Origin: an uncultured Mycoplasmatota bacterium
GTDB taxonomy: Bacteria > Bacillota_I > Bacilli_A > Izemoplasmatales > Izemoplasmataceae
NCBI GenBank assembly: GCA_913056275.1
Contig: CAJXLP010000001.1
Location: forward strand, 62,001 to 126,000
DNA: 64,000 nt
Direction of reading: 5' to 3'
The notes under the pieces were generated by a model, which was given only the letters and a program-made list of their open reading frames with translations, did no database searches and was not told where the DNA came from. Positions 50,547 to 60,229 of the stretch are shown piece after piece (the first letter of the stretch is position 1; every line of letters begins with the position of its first letter). The position numbers were made by a program, and so were the translations under genes.

Positions 50547-51077
50547 ATGATTAAACAAAAAGTGTTGCAGTTTTCTGAACCCATCGTATTAATGATAAGT
50601 TTCCTTTCACTGATTGGAATCTTTTTTCAAGTGCGTGGGGGAACCGGCATTTTTAATGGCATTTACATCGCTTTATTTATGATAACACTTTTAGTTTATC
50701 CCGGACTTTTAGCATGGATTGGTCGCGACGTCATCGCCAAAGCCACGCCGCGTAATATTCCGGTAATGACATTCCCAATTTTGTTTTTGTATACCTTTGT
50801 TCCGACGCTATACTTCCTCGTCCCTTATGTCTTTTCTGGATACTTTAACAACAACTCAACAGAGCTCTTATTTATCGTTTTTGAATTTTCGGTCTTTACC
50901 GCGGGTTTAGGATTTTTCTTCTGGCAAATTAAGAAATTCAAAGAGAAGAAACTGAAGCGTCGTGACTTTAATTTATATACGGTATACTTGTTTGGTGGGT
51001 TGATTTATTTTTACTTCATTCGGCTCACATTTATCGCCATGATTCTTTTACAATCAACCTTTGATATCCTCGCTTAA
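50547..51077 (+). CDS. Five-segment membrane protein, unknown function
   Basis: A 176-residue, strongly hydrophobic protein with about five membrane segments (residues 10-28, 34-54, 70-92, 105-125 and 145-170). A basic cytoplasmic loop KKFKEKKLKRRDF precedes the last segment. I recognise no family motif. ATG 50547 follows AGGAAGG; the frame is open 16 codons upstream, inside the promoter region. The gene is transcribed alone, divergent from fhs and convergent with purA. Confidence 0.68.
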   Translation: MIKQKVLQFSEPIVLMISFLSLIGIFFQVRGGTGIFNGIYIALFMITLLVYPGLLAWIGRDVIAKATPRNIPVMTFPILFLYTFVPTLYFLVPYVFSGYFNNNSTELLFIVFEFSVFTAGLGFFFWQIKKFKEKKLKRRDFNLYTVYLFGGLIYFYFIRLTFIAMILLQSTFDILA

Positions 51078-51103
51078 AAACTTACCGAATGGTAAGTTTT
51101 TTT
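51076..51103. terminator. Bidirectional terminator before purA end
   Basis: AAAAACTTACC and GGTAAGTTTTT pair around GAAT. It ends both the plus-strand membrane protein gene and the minus-strand rpmH-purA operon. Confidence 0.85.
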
Positions 51104-51105
51104 AT

Positions 51106-52356
51106 TTAAAATATGCGTGTCATTAAAATCGTCTGCCGACGATCTGGCCCGACCGATACCATTCCAACGGGGACACCTGTAAGTGTTTCAATGCGTTGTA
51201 AATACTGGCGGGCATGATCGGGTAATGCATTCCAATCCGTGAGGCCTGATATATCCTCATCAAAGCCTGGTAAAGTTTCAATCACCGGCTCACACGCTTG
51301 CAGTGTTTCACGTTCAGCAGGGACGTAATCAATGACGGTCCCATTTAATCGATACCCCGTCACTAAATGCAATGATTCAAACCCGGATAACACGTCAAAT
51401 AACGTGATTGCGAAGGCGTCAAAATGATTGACTCGGTGGGCGTGTTTTAAGGCGACCAAATCGAGGTACCCAATGCGTCTGGGTCGACCCGTTGTCGTCC
51501 CGTATTCATTCGCTTTTTCACGAATGATATGGGCATCTTTTTCTGGCATTTCAGACACAAACGGGCCTTCCCCCACGCGAGAGTTATAGGCTTTAACAAT
51601 GCCAAGTACTTTTTGTACGTGTTTCGGTGCAACACCCGCACCCAACGGAATCCCAGCCGCCGTAGGACTCGAACTTGTGACATACGGATAGGTCCCTTGT
51701 TCAATGTCTAACATCGTGCCTTGAGCCCCTTCAAAAACGACTTTTGCATCTTTTTTAATCGCTTCTGATAAAAGCACACTTGTATCTTGAACAAACGGTT
51801 TTAATGCGTCGATGATCGGTGCGTAGCGTCTAATGAGCGCTTCGGGTGTTTCTGTTGAGGCTCCTTTGACGTACGGATAGTACGTCTTTAAATATGCCGC
51901 AAAAAGGTCTTTATCTACAAAAGTCCCCATCCGCAATCCGACGCGGGCTGCTTTATCTTGATAAGCGGGCCCGATGCCTTTTAACGTGGTCCCAATATTT
52001 TGGGTATCTTCCGATGCTTGATCACGCATCAGATGATACGGCATGATGACATGCGCCCGGTTAGAGATGGCAATTTGAGGATGCCTACCTAAGGCTTTCA
52101 ATGTATTCAGTTCCTCAATTAAACTCTCTGGATTGATCACCATGCCATTTCCTAAGACGTTCATGATGTCATCACGTATGACACCAGATGGCAGTAAATG
52201 AAGGGCGTATTTGACGCCTTTAGAATGAATGGTGTGACCGGCATTATCACCGCCTTGAAAGCGAACGACAAAGTCGGCACTGCCACTAAGAAAGTCCGTA
52301 ATTTTTCCTTTTCCTTCGTCACCCCATTGGGCGCCGATAATTGCAATTGATGGCAT
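51106..52356 (-). CDS. purA: Adenylosuccinate synthetase
   Basis: PurA joins IMP and aspartate with GTP to form adenylosuccinate, committing to AMP; PurB then cleaves it. 416 residues, starting with the GTP-binding IIGAQWGDEGKGKITDFLS and NAGHTIH; DNAGHT near residue 40 holds the catalytic His. YNSRVGEGPF and GTTTGRPRRIGY are conserved. ATG 52356 follows AAAGGAGC and starts 11 bases after mfd. Last gene of the long rnpA-yidC-jag-pth-mfd-purA run. Confidence 0.96.
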   Translation of the reverse strand: MPSIAIIGAQWGDEGKGKITDFLSGSADFVVRFQGGDNAGHTIHSKGVKYALHLLPSGVIRDDIMNVLGNGMVINPESLIEELNTLKALGRHPQIAISNRAHVIMPYHLMRDQASEDTQNIGTTLKGIGPAYQDKAARVGLRMGTFVDKDLFAAYLKTYYPYVKGASTETPEALIRRYAPIIDALKPFVQDTSVLLSEAIKKDAKVVFEGAQGTMLDIEQGTYPYVTSSSPTAAGIPLGAGVAPKHVQKVLGIVKAYNSRVGEGPFVSEMPEKDAHIIREKANEYGTTTGRPRRIGYLDLVALKHAHRVNHFDAFAITLFDVLSGFESLHLVTGYRLNGTVIDYVPAERETLQACEPVIETLPGFDEDISGLTDWNALPDHARQYLQRIETLTGVPVGMVSVGPDRRQTILMTRIF

Positions 52357-52367
52357 GTGTGCTCCTT

Positions 52368-55300
52368 TTATTGAATGCTTTCAAGCAAGGTAATCAAAAT
52401 TTCTAATCGCGGTTTTGGAATTTCTAAATGGGGAATGGTGACTTTAATTTTGCGGTCTTTATAGGCCAGTTTAATCTTTGGTGAAATGCCTTCGGCGGCG
52501 GTAAACAAATGATCGCCAGACACGGTGTCAGAGGCCTCTTTTGATAACACCATAACCGTTTCAAATTTGTGTTGCATGACGCGTTCAACTTGCTTCGTTT
52601 TTGCGAGATGTTCGTACACTTTTGACAACATGTACGCATACACCGATTTAGGGAGTGTCCCGAATTGATCGGTGAGTTCCTCTCTTAATTGTATAATATC
52701 CCAGCTCGATGTCAGCGCACTGATTTTCTTGTGATAGACGAGCTTGTCATCTTCGCTTTTAATGTACGTATCGGGGAAGGCTTTAGACACATTAATTTTA
52801 GCCATTTTTTGCAGTTTTTTGGGGGCATTTTCCGGCTCATTAATGGCGGTCATTTCATCGGACACCATCTGCATGAACATGTCGATGCCTACCGATTCAA
52901 TAAAGCCCGATTGTTCAGCTCCTAATAAATCCCCAGCCCCCCGAATGGCTAAGTCTCTGGCAGCAATTTTATACCCACTCCCAAGTGCCGTAAAATCTCG
53001 GATGACATTCAATCGTTTGATCGCCTCTTCTTTGAGCACTTTGTGTTCATCGACCATCATATAACTGTAAGCAATGCGGTCGGAGCGGCCAACCCGTCCC
53101 CGAATTTGATACATCTGTGCGAGTCCTAACTGGTCGGCATCATGAACAATGAGGGTATTGGCTCTTGGAATATCGATCCCTGTCTCAATAATCGTTGTAG
53201 AGACTAAAACGTCAAATTTATAATCGAGGAAATCTTGAATGATCGATTCCAGCGCCGTCTTTGATAAGCGACCGTGCGCAAAACCAATCCGAGCGCCTGG
53301 GAGTAACTGTTCTAAATGCGATGCAACCTGGGCAATCGTCTCGACCCGGTTGTATAAATAAAAGACTTGGCCTTTACGTCCGAGTTCGCGTTCAATCGCT
53401 TCTTTAATCACTCGGTCGGATCGTTTCATGACGTACGTTTGAATCGGGTGACGGTTAGCAGGCGGCGTGTTCAGAAGGCTCATTGATTTAATGCCTGATA
53501 AAGACATTTGTAAGGTTCTTGGAATCGGCGTCGCGGTTAATGTGATGACGTCGATGTGATTGCGGAATGACTGAATCATTTCTTTATGATTGACGCCGAA
53601 GCGTTGCTCTTCATCAATGACGAGTAGGCCTAAATCCTTGAACGTCACATCATGCGATAATAACCGGTGTGTCCCAATGACGATATCGATCTCGCCGGTC
53701 TTTAGGTGGGTGAGTATTTCTTTGGTTTTTTTGGCCCCTGCGTACCGGTTCAATAAGCCGATTTTTATACCGTGTTTGGCGAGCCGATCGTAAAACGTAT
53801 CGTAGTGCTGTTTCGTAAGAATCGTGGTCGGCGCTAAGTAGGCAACTTGCTTATTATCAAGGACTGCTTTAAACGCGGCTCTCAGTGCAATTTCTGTTTT
53901 CCCATATCCCACGTCACCGCAAATTAAACGGTCCATCGGTACCTTGTCTTCCATGTCTTTTTTAACGTCGGCAATGGCCGTTAACTGATCGGGTGTTTCG
54001 GGGTAGGGAAAGTCAGCTTCAAAGGCATCTGTCAAATCCGTATCTGGACTAAATGCAAACCCCTTTTGCGACTTCCGTTCGGCGTATTGTTTGAGTAAAT
54101 TGACCGCCACTTCTTTGGCTTTTTTCTTCGCTTTTTGTTTCGTCTTTTGCCACTCCGAAGATCCCAGTTTAGAAAGCTTCGGTTGGATGCCTTCATAGAC
54201 ATCATATTTTTGAATGGAAGTCAGGTTTTCAACGGGAATATATAGCTTTTCAGTCCCTTGATATTGCAAGACCATATATTCGTTAGTGACGTCTTTTAAC
54301 GTCATCGCTTCTATGCCTAAAAAGCGACCAATTCCGTGGTCGTAATGGACGATGAAATCCCCACGTTTTAACGTCTTCGCAGAGTCGATACGTTGGGTAT
54401 CTTTAAAAATTGATTTATATCGACTCTTTTTCTTTTTGGCGGTCTTAAAAATGTGTGCGTCATCGAGTAATAAGAGCCGAGCGTCAAACCAATCAAAGGC
54501 GAGCGGGTTATCGGTTTTAACAAAGTTAATGCGTTTTTCAACGGGAACGTCATCGGCCCCAATGATAATTGGGCGCAGACCAGTCTCTTCCAGTTGGCTA
54601 CTCAGTTGATCGATGGTTTGTTTGGTATCACATTGTATTAATACTGTTTGCGTCTGTTCGGCTTTTTGCAAATCTTGAAATAGCATCTGCATGTTTTGAT
54701 GATAATGAAAGCTTTCTTTTGCGCGCATTTGATACGTCGTTAAATCACTTCGTTCATCAAATGCGTTAAAAAATATTTCCGGCGTTTTGGGCAAATGTTC
54801 AGGCACCCATTTGAGTCCGATTTTACGGAGTCCAGGGAGACTTCTTAAGTGATTAAAAATATCTTTTTTTAAAGACTCTACCTGTCTGGAGGCCGTCGTT
54901 GAATGGATGTAAACCACCAACGGATCCTCGCGCATATCCAACAATGTTTTGGCTGCTTCAAGTTCTGGTAAATAGCGTTTAAAGGCATCCCCCTCAGCAC
55001 TGGATACGCGGAGTAAATCTTCTTCGACTGATTGCTTTTCATCGTCAGTGAGTGACGCTTGACTCATCCGTTGCCGGACACCCTCCTCAATCACTTGTAA
55101 ATCATCCGATGAAAGGATCATTTCTCGGGTCGGAATCAAGGTGAATGTTTCCAACGTTTTAATCGAGCGTTGTGATAAGGCATTAAAGACGCGAATGGAA
55201 TCGATGTCGTCGTCAAAAAAGTCAATGCGAATGGGGTGTTCATACTGAATTTGATACAAGTCAATGATTGAACCACGCCGGGAAAATTCTCCCACGTTTT

Positions 55301-55796
55301 CCACGTGATCCACAGCCTCATAGCCGTACAACACGAGACGTTCTAAAAAGTCTTGCATGGGGACGGTATCGTGCGTGTTATACGTCTTAATAAATCCTTT
55401 TAATTTGGCTTTTGGATGCAGCCATTGATGGAGTGCTACGGGGTGTGTGACGACCGTATCTGTTTGGCCGTCTAAAAGGCGGTACAACGTGTTAAGTCGC
55501 TCCGTTTTCAACGTATCATTGAGAATGAGTTGATCGAGAGTCACAAATTCATCGTGCGGATAAAAGCTCGCATTAGGTACAACTCCCAAGAGTTTTTCAT
55601 AGGCGTTTTCTGCTTGAAATAAATTGGGATAGACGACAAAGATTGGCCGCTTTGTAAGTGCCCGTATAACCCCCACCATAAACGACGAAAAATCTCCCTC
55701 AGGGAGATTTAGTTGAAAACTATGTCCATCCTTAATCGCTTGCCCAATCGTGCGTAAAGACGGGTGCTTGGCGTAGTGCTTAATCAGTGATTGCAT
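52368..55796 (-). CDS. mfd: Transcription-repair coupling factor
   Basis: Mfd releases RNA polymerase stalled at DNA damage and recruits UvrA. The 1142-residue protein has the UvrB-like N-terminal homology, the RNA polymerase-interacting region ([20 protein letters not shown] near 495, and YIPVENL), and the RecG-like helicase with [15 protein letters not shown] near 640, [10 protein letters not shown] near 730 and RGRVGRS near 915, followed by the C-terminal TRCF domain. It partners with UvrA encoded at the other end of the window. Start ATG 55796, 16 bases after pth. Confidence 0.97.
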   Translation of the reverse strand: MQSLIKHYAKHPSLRTIGQAIKDGHSFQLNLPEGDFSSFMVGVIRALTKRPIFVVYPNLFQAENAYEKLLGVVPNASFYPHDEFVTLDQLILNDTLKTERLNTLYRLLDGQTDTVVTHPVALHQWLHPKAKLKGFIKTYNTHDTVPMQDFLERLVLYGYEAVDHVENVGEFSRRGSIIDLYQIQYEHPIRIDFFDDDIDSIRVFNALSQRSIKTLETFTLIPTREMILSSDDLQVIEEGVRQRMSQASLTDDEKQSVEEDLLRVSSAEGDAFKRYLPELEAAKTLLDMREDPLVVYIHSTTASRQVESLKKDIFNHLRSLPGLRKIGLKWVPEHLPKTPEIFFNAFDERSDLTTYQMRAKESFHYHQNMQMLFQDLQKAEQTQTVLIQCDTKQTIDQLSSQLEETGLRPIIIGADDVPVEKRINFVKTDNPLAFDWFDARLLLLDDAHIFKTAKKKKSRYKSIFKDTQRIDSAKTLKRGDFIVHYDHGIGRFLGIEAMTLKDVTNEYMVLQYQGTEKLYIPVENLTSIQKYDVYEGIQPKLSKLGSSEWQKTKQKAKKKAKEVAVNLLKQYAERKSQKGFAFSPDTDLTDAFEADFPYPETPDQLTAIADVKKDMEDKVPMDRLICGDVGYGKTEIALRAAFKAVLDNKQVAYLAPTTILTKQHYDTFYDRLAKHGIKIGLLNRYAGAKKTKEILTHLKTGEIDIVIGTHRLLSHDVTFKDLGLLVIDEEQRFGVNHKEMIQSFRNHIDVITLTATPIPRTLQMSLSGIKSMSLLNTPPANRHPIQTYVMKRSDRVIKEAIERELGRKGQVFYLYNRVETIAQVASHLEQLLPGARIGFAHGRLSKTALESIIQDFLDYKFDVLVSTTIIETGIDIPRANTLIVHDADQLGLAQMYQIRGRVGRSDRIAYSYMMVDEHKVLKEEAIKRLNVIRDFTALGSGYKIAARDLAIRGAGDLLGAEQSGFIESVGIDMFMQMVSDEMTAINEPENAPKKLQKMAKINVSKAFPDTYIKSEDDKLVYHKKISALTSSWDIIQLREELTDQFGTLPKSVYAYMLSKVYEHLAKTKQVERVMQHKFETVMVLSKEASDTVSGDHLFTAAEGISPKIKLAYKDRKIKVTIPHLEIPKPRLEILITLLESIQ

Positions 55797-55812
55797 AACG
55801 ACCTCTGGCGAC

Positions 55813-56373
55813 TCACCCCAAGAGGGGGGAGTCGCTCATTTGAAAGTGATTCATGAGATATTCAATGGAATGGCCGGACAAGAATGCATCAAGTGCGTGT
55901 TTGACGTTTTCAAACGCCGCATCGTAAAGCGGTCTTTCTTTTTTAGGAATGGCTTTTAATACATACGCTTTCGGATTTTTTCCTTTGCCAATGCCAATGC
56001 GGATGCGGGCAATGGCCTCGGTCTGTGTCACGGCGATGATTGACTTCATGCCATTGTGCCCACCGGTCCCGCCGCTTTCTCGGATTCGACACGCACCCGG
56101 CGGTAAGTCAATATCGTCATAAATGACTAACACATCTTTCGAGTCAATCGAGAAATAGCGCATCGCCTCTCCCACGGATTCTCCAGATAGATTCATGAAG
56201 GTTTGCGGTTTTAAATACATGACATCAGGGCCTTTATAGATCAACCCTTTAAATTTTTCTGACGGGTTTAATCCTTTATCTTTCAAGTAATAGTCGAGTG
56301 CCATAAAACCGATGTTGTGCCGAGTCCCTGCGTATTTATCGGTTGGATTTCCCAGGCCAACGACAAGTTTCAT
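55813..56373 (-). CDS. pth: Peptidyl-tRNA hydrolase
   Basis: Pth releases tRNA from peptidyl-tRNA that drops off ribosomes. 186 residues: LVVGLGNPTDKYAGTRHNIGF at the start with the catalytic His near residue 20, then TFMNLSGESVGEAM, and VIYDDIDLPPGACRIRESGGTGGHNGMKSI with conserved Asp and His. Overlaps jag by 4 bases and precedes mfd, the same pth-mfd pairing as in Bacilli. Confidence 0.97.
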   Translation of the reverse strand: MKLVVGLGNPTDKYAGTRHNIGFMALDYYLKDKGLNPSEKFKGLIYKGPDVMYLKPQTFMNLSGESVGEAMRYFSIDSKDVLVIYDDIDLPPGACRIRESGGTGGHNGMKSIIAVTQTEAIARIRIGIGKGKNPKAYVLKAIPKKERPLYDAAFENVKHALDAFLSGHSIEYLMNHFQMSDSPLLG

Positions 56374-56984
56374 TCGCTCGGTTTAATGACCAGATACCGG
56401 TTTGGCCGTTCGCCTTCTGACGTAGTCGTAACGTCTCGCCAATCCGCGAGTTTCGTATGAATGATCCGTCGTTCATACGCATTCAAGTCACGCAAGGTCG
56501 CAGGAATTTTTGAGCGCGCCACTTCTTTGGCTGTTTTCGTGGCTAAAATTTCCAGTTGTTTTTCTCGGTTGGCTTTATAGTCACCGATGTCTAAGACAAC
56601 GGTCACTCCCTCATCACTATATAAGTTCATAAGGTTGCGCATGTACGTTTGAAAGCCGTGTAAAGTCTTTCCACTTTTACCAATTAAAAGTGGGTTTTCT
56701 GAAGAATCAATCGTGTAATGATAGGCGCCGGTTTCTGTGTTGTACTCGGCTTCAATGGTGGCTTCAATTTCAATCGCTTGCAAGGTATCTTTCAAGAAGT
56801 CGTAGCCAAAGTCGAGTAAATTGACGTTCACGGTGGCGGTATATTCCACCGTTTTTTTGAGTCCTAACATGCCTTTTTTCTCGGCGTGGTTTAAGGTGAT
56901 GTAGGTTGGGTTTACGCGCAATTCTCGCGCTGCATGAAGTAAGGCTTCGTCGTCATTTTTGGCTTCAAAAACGAGTGTTTTCAT
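56370..56984 (-). CDS. khpB: Jag/KhpB RNA-binding protein
   Basis: A 204-residue RNA-binding protein of the Jag (SpoIIIJ-associated) type. An N-terminal Jag domain (TLVFEAKNDDEALLHAARELR), a KH domain with LIGKSGKTLHGFQTYM near residue 95, and an R3H domain with ARSKIPATLRDLNAYERRIIH near 165 are present in order. KhpB with KhpA binds many RNAs and affects cell division in related species. The gene follows yidC directly (TAATG overlap), its normal place. Confidence 0.95.
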   Translation of the reverse strand: MKTLVFEAKNDDEALLHAARELRVNPTYITLNHAEKKGMLGLKKTVEYTATVNVNLLDFGYDFLKDTLQAIEIEATIEAEYNTETGAYHYTIDSSENPLLIGKSGKTLHGFQTYMRNLMNLYSDEGVTVVLDIGDYKANREKQLEILATKTAKEVARSKIPATLRDLNAYERRIIHTKLADWRDVTTTSEGERPNRYLVIKPSE

Positions 56985-57847
56985 TAATATGCTCCCTTCA
57001 TAGCTTCCATTTTACGGGCCGTTTTCTGGCGATTGATATAGGCTTGTAAGAATGAGAATCCGTTTCCGATGAGCCAGTAATAGGCAATCCCTAAGTTTGT
57101 ATAGGCCACGGTCATAATCAGGAAGGTTAAGAAATACGTCATATATTTCATCGTGTTTTGCGATTGGTTTTGGACAGCGGTTTGATACTTTTTGTTTTGT
57201 GCGTAGTCCGGTTTTTTCATCGAATACCGCTGATACCCAAACATCGAGGCTCCCACGATGATGGCAAAGAGTATAAACGTCCAGTTGTTTCCTAAATCGA
57301 ATAAGTTATCGGTTGGTTGATCTTTAAAATCAAACCACAAAAATGAAAAGTTTAAATAATTATATTCAGCCGTTAAGGGAATCCGGCGGACCGTTTGATA
57401 CATGGCAATGAAGATTGGCATTTGTAAAAATGGTAAGAAACATCCGAGTGGATTGATGTTGTATTTCTTATAAATTTTCATCATTTCTTGTTGTTGCGCC
57501 CGGCGACTTGCATCATCGTTTTTCCCGGCATATTTTTCTTGCAACTTGTTAATTTCTGGTTGGGCAAATTGCATGTTGGTACTCATCCCAGTTGTTTTGG
57601 AATAAATGGGCCACCCAACTAAACGAATCAACACCGTAATAACAGTGAGTCCAATCCAGTAACGTTCGCCGAAGAAATCACTGATGGCGACGACCGCATT
57701 GGCAATTTGTTCGACAATCCATTGCACCCAACCAACGCCGATGCCTTCAATACCGATGGGTGAATCATACACTTCCGCACACCCAGCGAGCGTTAATACG
57801 AGTAACAGCATTACCCCAAGTGTGATTTTTTTCTTAAGACTTGTCAT
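56984..57847 (-). CDS. yidC: YidC/SpoIIIJ membrane protein insertase
   Basis: YidC inserts membrane proteins and helps fold them. The 287-residue Gram-positive form has a lipoprotein signal (LVLTLAGC lipobox, processed by Lgt), about five membrane segments, and the conserved cytoplasmic hairpin with AQPEINKLQEKYAGKNDDASRRAQQ. The last segment (YTNLGIAYYWLIGNGFSFLQ) and the basic tail RQKTARK are typical. It overlaps rnpA by 14 bases and jag by one. Confidence 0.96.
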   Translation of the reverse strand: MTSLKKKITLGVMLLLVLTLAGCAEVYDSPIGIEGIGVGWVQWIVEQIANAVVAISDFFGERYWIGLTVITVLIRLVGWPIYSKTTGMSTNMQFAQPEINKLQEKYAGKNDDASRRAQQQEMMKIYKKYNINPLGCFLPFLQMPIFIAMYQTVRRIPLTAEYNYLNFSFLWFDFKDQPTDNLFDLGNNWTFILFAIIVGASMFGYQRYSMKKPDYAQNKKYQTAVQNQSQNTMKYMTYFLTFLIMTVAYTNLGIAYYWLIGNGFSFLQAYINRQKTARKMEAMKGAY

Positions 57848-58184
57848 GGTTATCTCCTATGAGTTTGAGTTGTTTGAAACATGCGTGAACATTTTTTTCG
57901 AGAGCCTGATAGGTGAGTGGTTTAATGTCAGCTTTGATGAGGATAAATATATCCACATGATTTTTGATGGAAACCTCCCGAACAATTTCTCTTAGTTGGC
58001 GTTTCATTCGGTTGCGTTTGACGGCATTTCCATACTTTTTCGGCACGGAGAATGCAATACGGTAATGAGGAATCGTTTTATTTGGTTTCATGAAAACACC
58101 GATTCCGTTTGAAAATCGTTTTGTTTGATGATTCAATACGGCTTTAATGTCTTCATTTTTCTTTAAACTATACAGTCGATTCAT
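57834..58184 (-). CDS. rnpA: Ribonuclease P protein component
   Basis: RnpA is the protein subunit of RNase P, which trims the 5' ends of tRNA precursors. 116 residues: LKKNEDIKAVLN, then RIAFSVPKKYGNAVKRNRMKRQLREIVRE containing the RNR signature used to bind RNA, and a helical C-terminus with DIFILIKAD. It follows rpmH in the classical rpmH-rnpA order, but a terminator-like hairpin lies in between. Confidence 0.96.
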   Translation of the reverse strand: MNRLYSLKKNEDIKAVLNHQTKRFSNGIGVFMKPNKTIPHYRIAFSVPKKYGNAVKRNRMKRQLREIVREVSIKNHVDIFILIKADIKPLTYQALEKNVHACFKQLKLIGDNHDKS

Positions 58185-58199
58185 AGACGTCCTTAATCC

Positions 58200-58238
58200 A
58201 AAAAAAACACCCTAAACTGATCGTTTTCAGGTGTTTTC
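58200..58238 (-). terminator. Attenuator hairpin between rpmH and rnpA
   Basis: On the minus strand AAAACACC pairs with GGTGTTTT, with an inner TGA/TCA pair, and eight T residues follow. It lies just after the rpmH stop and before rnpA, so it probably ends part of the transcripts and makes L34 more abundant than the downstream proteins. Confidence 0.75.
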
Positions 58239-58251
58239 AGGAGTTAACGAT

Positions 58252-58386
58252 TTATACCGTGAGTCGTTTTCTGCCTTTTTGACGGCGTCTAGCTAACACA
58301 GCGCGTCCCGTAGGCGTTGACATACGTTCTCTAAAACCATGCGTTTTTGCACGGCGTCGTTTATTCGGTTGGTAAGTTCTTTTCAT
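58252..58386 (-). CDS. rpmH: 50S ribosomal protein L34
   Basis: A 44-residue basic protein: [18 protein letters not shown] followed by [17 protein letters not shown] and QKGRKRLTV, the standard L34 sequence. ATG 58386 has AGGAGGTG about nine bases upstream. It heads the rpmH-rnpA-yidC-jag-pth-mfd-purA run and marks the left boundary of the replication origin, opposite dnaA. Confidence 0.98.
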   Translation of the reverse strand: MKRTYQPNKRRRAKTHGFRERMSTPTGRAVLARRRQKGRKRLTV

Positions 58387-58427
58387 ACGTGGCACCTCCT
58401 AGTTCTATATCTCTAGATTGCTTGAAA

Positions 58428-58456
58428 ATTATAGTTGATAAACCAAAAAGTGTCAA
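58428..58456 (-). promoter_or_regulatory. rpmH promoter (full consensus)
   Basis: TTGACA (58451-58456), a 17-base spacer and TATAAT (58428-58433) on the minus strand: a perfect sigma-A consensus, fitting a ribosomal-protein gene. Confidence 0.85.
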
Positions 58457-58727
58457 ACCATCCCTAATTTTAAAAATAATGAGGATTTTTTCCACACTAA
58501 AAAACGGCCACTTTTAGGGAAGTCCACATAGACGAATGTGGAAAAGGGGAAATGGGGAAAACAGAATATGTGGAAATGCGGATAAATCAAATGAATCGCT
58601 TCATTCCTTGATCGTGAGAATTTATTTGCATGTGTAAACGATGTGAATCCAAATATTTTTCCACATTTTATGTGGATAAAAAATTGTTTTTATCCCCATT
58701 TTTCTGTGATAGACTACTAGCACTCAA
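58440..58727. other. oriC: Replication origin, DnaA-box cluster upstream of dnaA
   Basis: This gene-free region carries a perfect DnaA box (TGTGGATAA, 58671-58679) and several one- or two-mismatch copies: TTTTCCACA at 58488-58496 and 58657-58665, TGTGGAAAA at 58537-58545, TGTGGAAAT at 58569-58577, TGCGGATAA at 58577-58585 and TTATCCCCA at 58690-58698. They occur in both orientations. An AT-rich block lies at about 58465-58480. Together with the element after dnaA it forms a bipartite origin of the B. subtilis type. Confidence 0.85.
58684..58712 (+). promoter_or_regulatory. dnaA promoter
   Basis: TTGTTT (58684-58689), a 17-base spacer and TGATAG (58707-58712). The DnaA-box-like TTATCCCCA lies inside the spacer and a perfect box sits just upstream, so DnaA would be expected to repress its own gene. 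Confidence 0.55.
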
Positions 58728-58745
58728 ATGGATAAGGAGCCCGCG

Positions 58746-60107
58746 ATGGAAAACACTGTGATGTGGACGGAGATTAAATCTCAACTCGCCCATGAAATTG
58801 AACCTGACACCTTCCAAGAGATTTTTTCACACATCGATACCATTTATGAAATCAAAAACAATTTCATTTATTTGATTGTTGCGAATGATTTTATCAAACG
58901 TCGCGTGGAAATGCTTTATTTAAAAAAAATGAACCGGATGTTGGAATCCAAAGTCCAAGATAAACACGAGTTTCGCTTGATTACAGAAGCCCAAGTGAGT
59001 GAAAAAATTAAATCACAATCCGATTACGAAGAATCCGCCGATGAATACACGTCGACTCAATCAAATTTAATCCCTGGATACACTTTTGATAATTTCGTCA
59101 TTGGAAATTCCAACCGCTTATCGTATACGAGTGCCATTAAAGTGGCCGATCAGCCTGGTATTGTCGCTAACCCACTCTATATATTTGGCGATGTTGGCCT
59201 CGGAAAAACACACTTGATGCATGCGATTGGTAACTACATTAAAGAGGGCAACATTCATGCCAATGTGCTCTATATCAAAGCCGATCAATTTGTGGAAGAT
59301 TACGTCAAGCATGCAAACCGTAAAAAATATGCTGAATTTGCGAATTTATATAAAGATATAGACGTCTTACTGGTTGATGACATTCAATTTTTAGCGAAAA
59401 AAGAAAAATCCCAGGAAGAATTTTTTAAACTGTTTGAGAAACTCTACCAGCAACAAAAACAAATCGTCATTTCATCCGACCGAAAAGCATCGGATTTACG
59501 CGATATTATGGCCCGCCTCACGTCACGCTTTGCATGGGGTGTCAACGTCGATATTAACCGACCCGATCTCGAACACCGCATTAAGATTTTAGAAAAGAAA
59601 TTGAACGCCGAAACGAGTGAACGCGACCTCATTCCCAAAAAGGTTTTGGAATACATTGCCTCGGTCTTTGACAATAACGTTCGAGAACTTGAAGGCGCCT
59701 TAAAACGCGTGTTGTTCTACTGTACCGCATTCGATTATGAATTCAGTATTCGAAACGCTGAAATCGCTCTGGAAAACCTCGTCAAACCTAAAGCAACGAG
59801 CCGTGATTTTATGAAAGAAAAAATCACCAATGTAATGAGCGTCACAGCGGATTATTTTAAAATCTCTGTGAGCGACTTGGTGAGTAAAAAGAGGACGCGT
59901 AATTACTTATATCCGAGACAAATATCCATGTACTTAATTAAGCATCTTTACGACATTCCATACAAACGCATTGGCGAATACTTTACCAACCGGGATCACT
60001 CCACTGTGATGCATTCAGTGGAGAAAATATACAACGATTTACACCTTGACCCAAACATCAAAGTGGATGTGGAAAAGTTGTCGATTAAATGTGGAGAAAG
60101 TGATTAA
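58746..60107 (+). CDS. dnaA: Chromosomal replication initiator DnaA
   Basis: DnaA binds the origin boxes as an ATP complex and opens the duplex. 453 residues in four domains: N-terminal oligomerisation domain I, a short linker, AAA+ domain with GDVGLGKTHLMHAIG near residue 148-162 and VDDIQFL near 205, and the C-terminal DNA-binding domain with NRDHSTVMHS near 422-431, the DnaA signature. ATG 58746 is chosen since AAGGAG lies upstream; an ATG 18 bases earlier would put that site inside the gene. DnaA boxes flank it on both sides. Confidence 0.98.
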   Translation: MENTVMWTEIKSQLAHEIEPDTFQEIFSHIDTIYEIKNNFIYLIVANDFIKRRVEMLYLKKMNRMLESKVQDKHEFRLITEAQVSEKIKSQSDYEESADEYTSTQSNLIPGYTFDNFVIGNSNRLSYTSAIKVADQPGIVANPLYIFGDVGLGKTHLMHAIGNYIKEGNIHANVLYIKADQFVEDYVKHANRKKYAEFANLYKDIDVLLVDDIQFLAKKEKSQEEFFKLFEKLYQQQKQIVISSDRKASDLRDIMARLTSRFAWGVNVDINRPDLEHRIKILEKKLNAETSERDLIPKKVLEYIASVFDNNVRELEGALKRVLFYCTAFDYEFSIRNAEIALENLVKPKATSRDFMKEKITNVMSVTADYFKISVSDLVSKKRTRNYLYPRQISMYLIKHLYDIPYKRIGEYFTNRDHSTVMHSVEKIYNDLHLDPNIKVDVEKLSIKCGESD

Positions 60108-60137
60108 ATCAAACCTCGTTTTTTCGCCCCACTATGG

Positions 60138-60220
60138 TATAATTATAGGGAGAAAAAATGGTTATCCACATTTCCACATGACCTAACAATAATAATACTT
60201 AAAATAAGTAATTAATAAGG
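60138..60220. other. Origin unwinding element between dnaA and dnaN
   Basis: A perfect DnaA box TTATCCACA (60162-60170) is followed at once by a second box-like TTTCCACAT (60171-60179), then by an AT-rich tract running CTA-ACA-ATA-ATA-ATA-CTT, which resembles the DnaA-trio element next to paired boxes in B. subtilis, and then AAATAAGTAATTAATAA. A -10 box TATAAT (60138-60143) for dnaN lies just upstream. Likely the site of initial strand opening. Confidence 0.7.
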
Positions 60221-60229
60221 GGTGACTCT

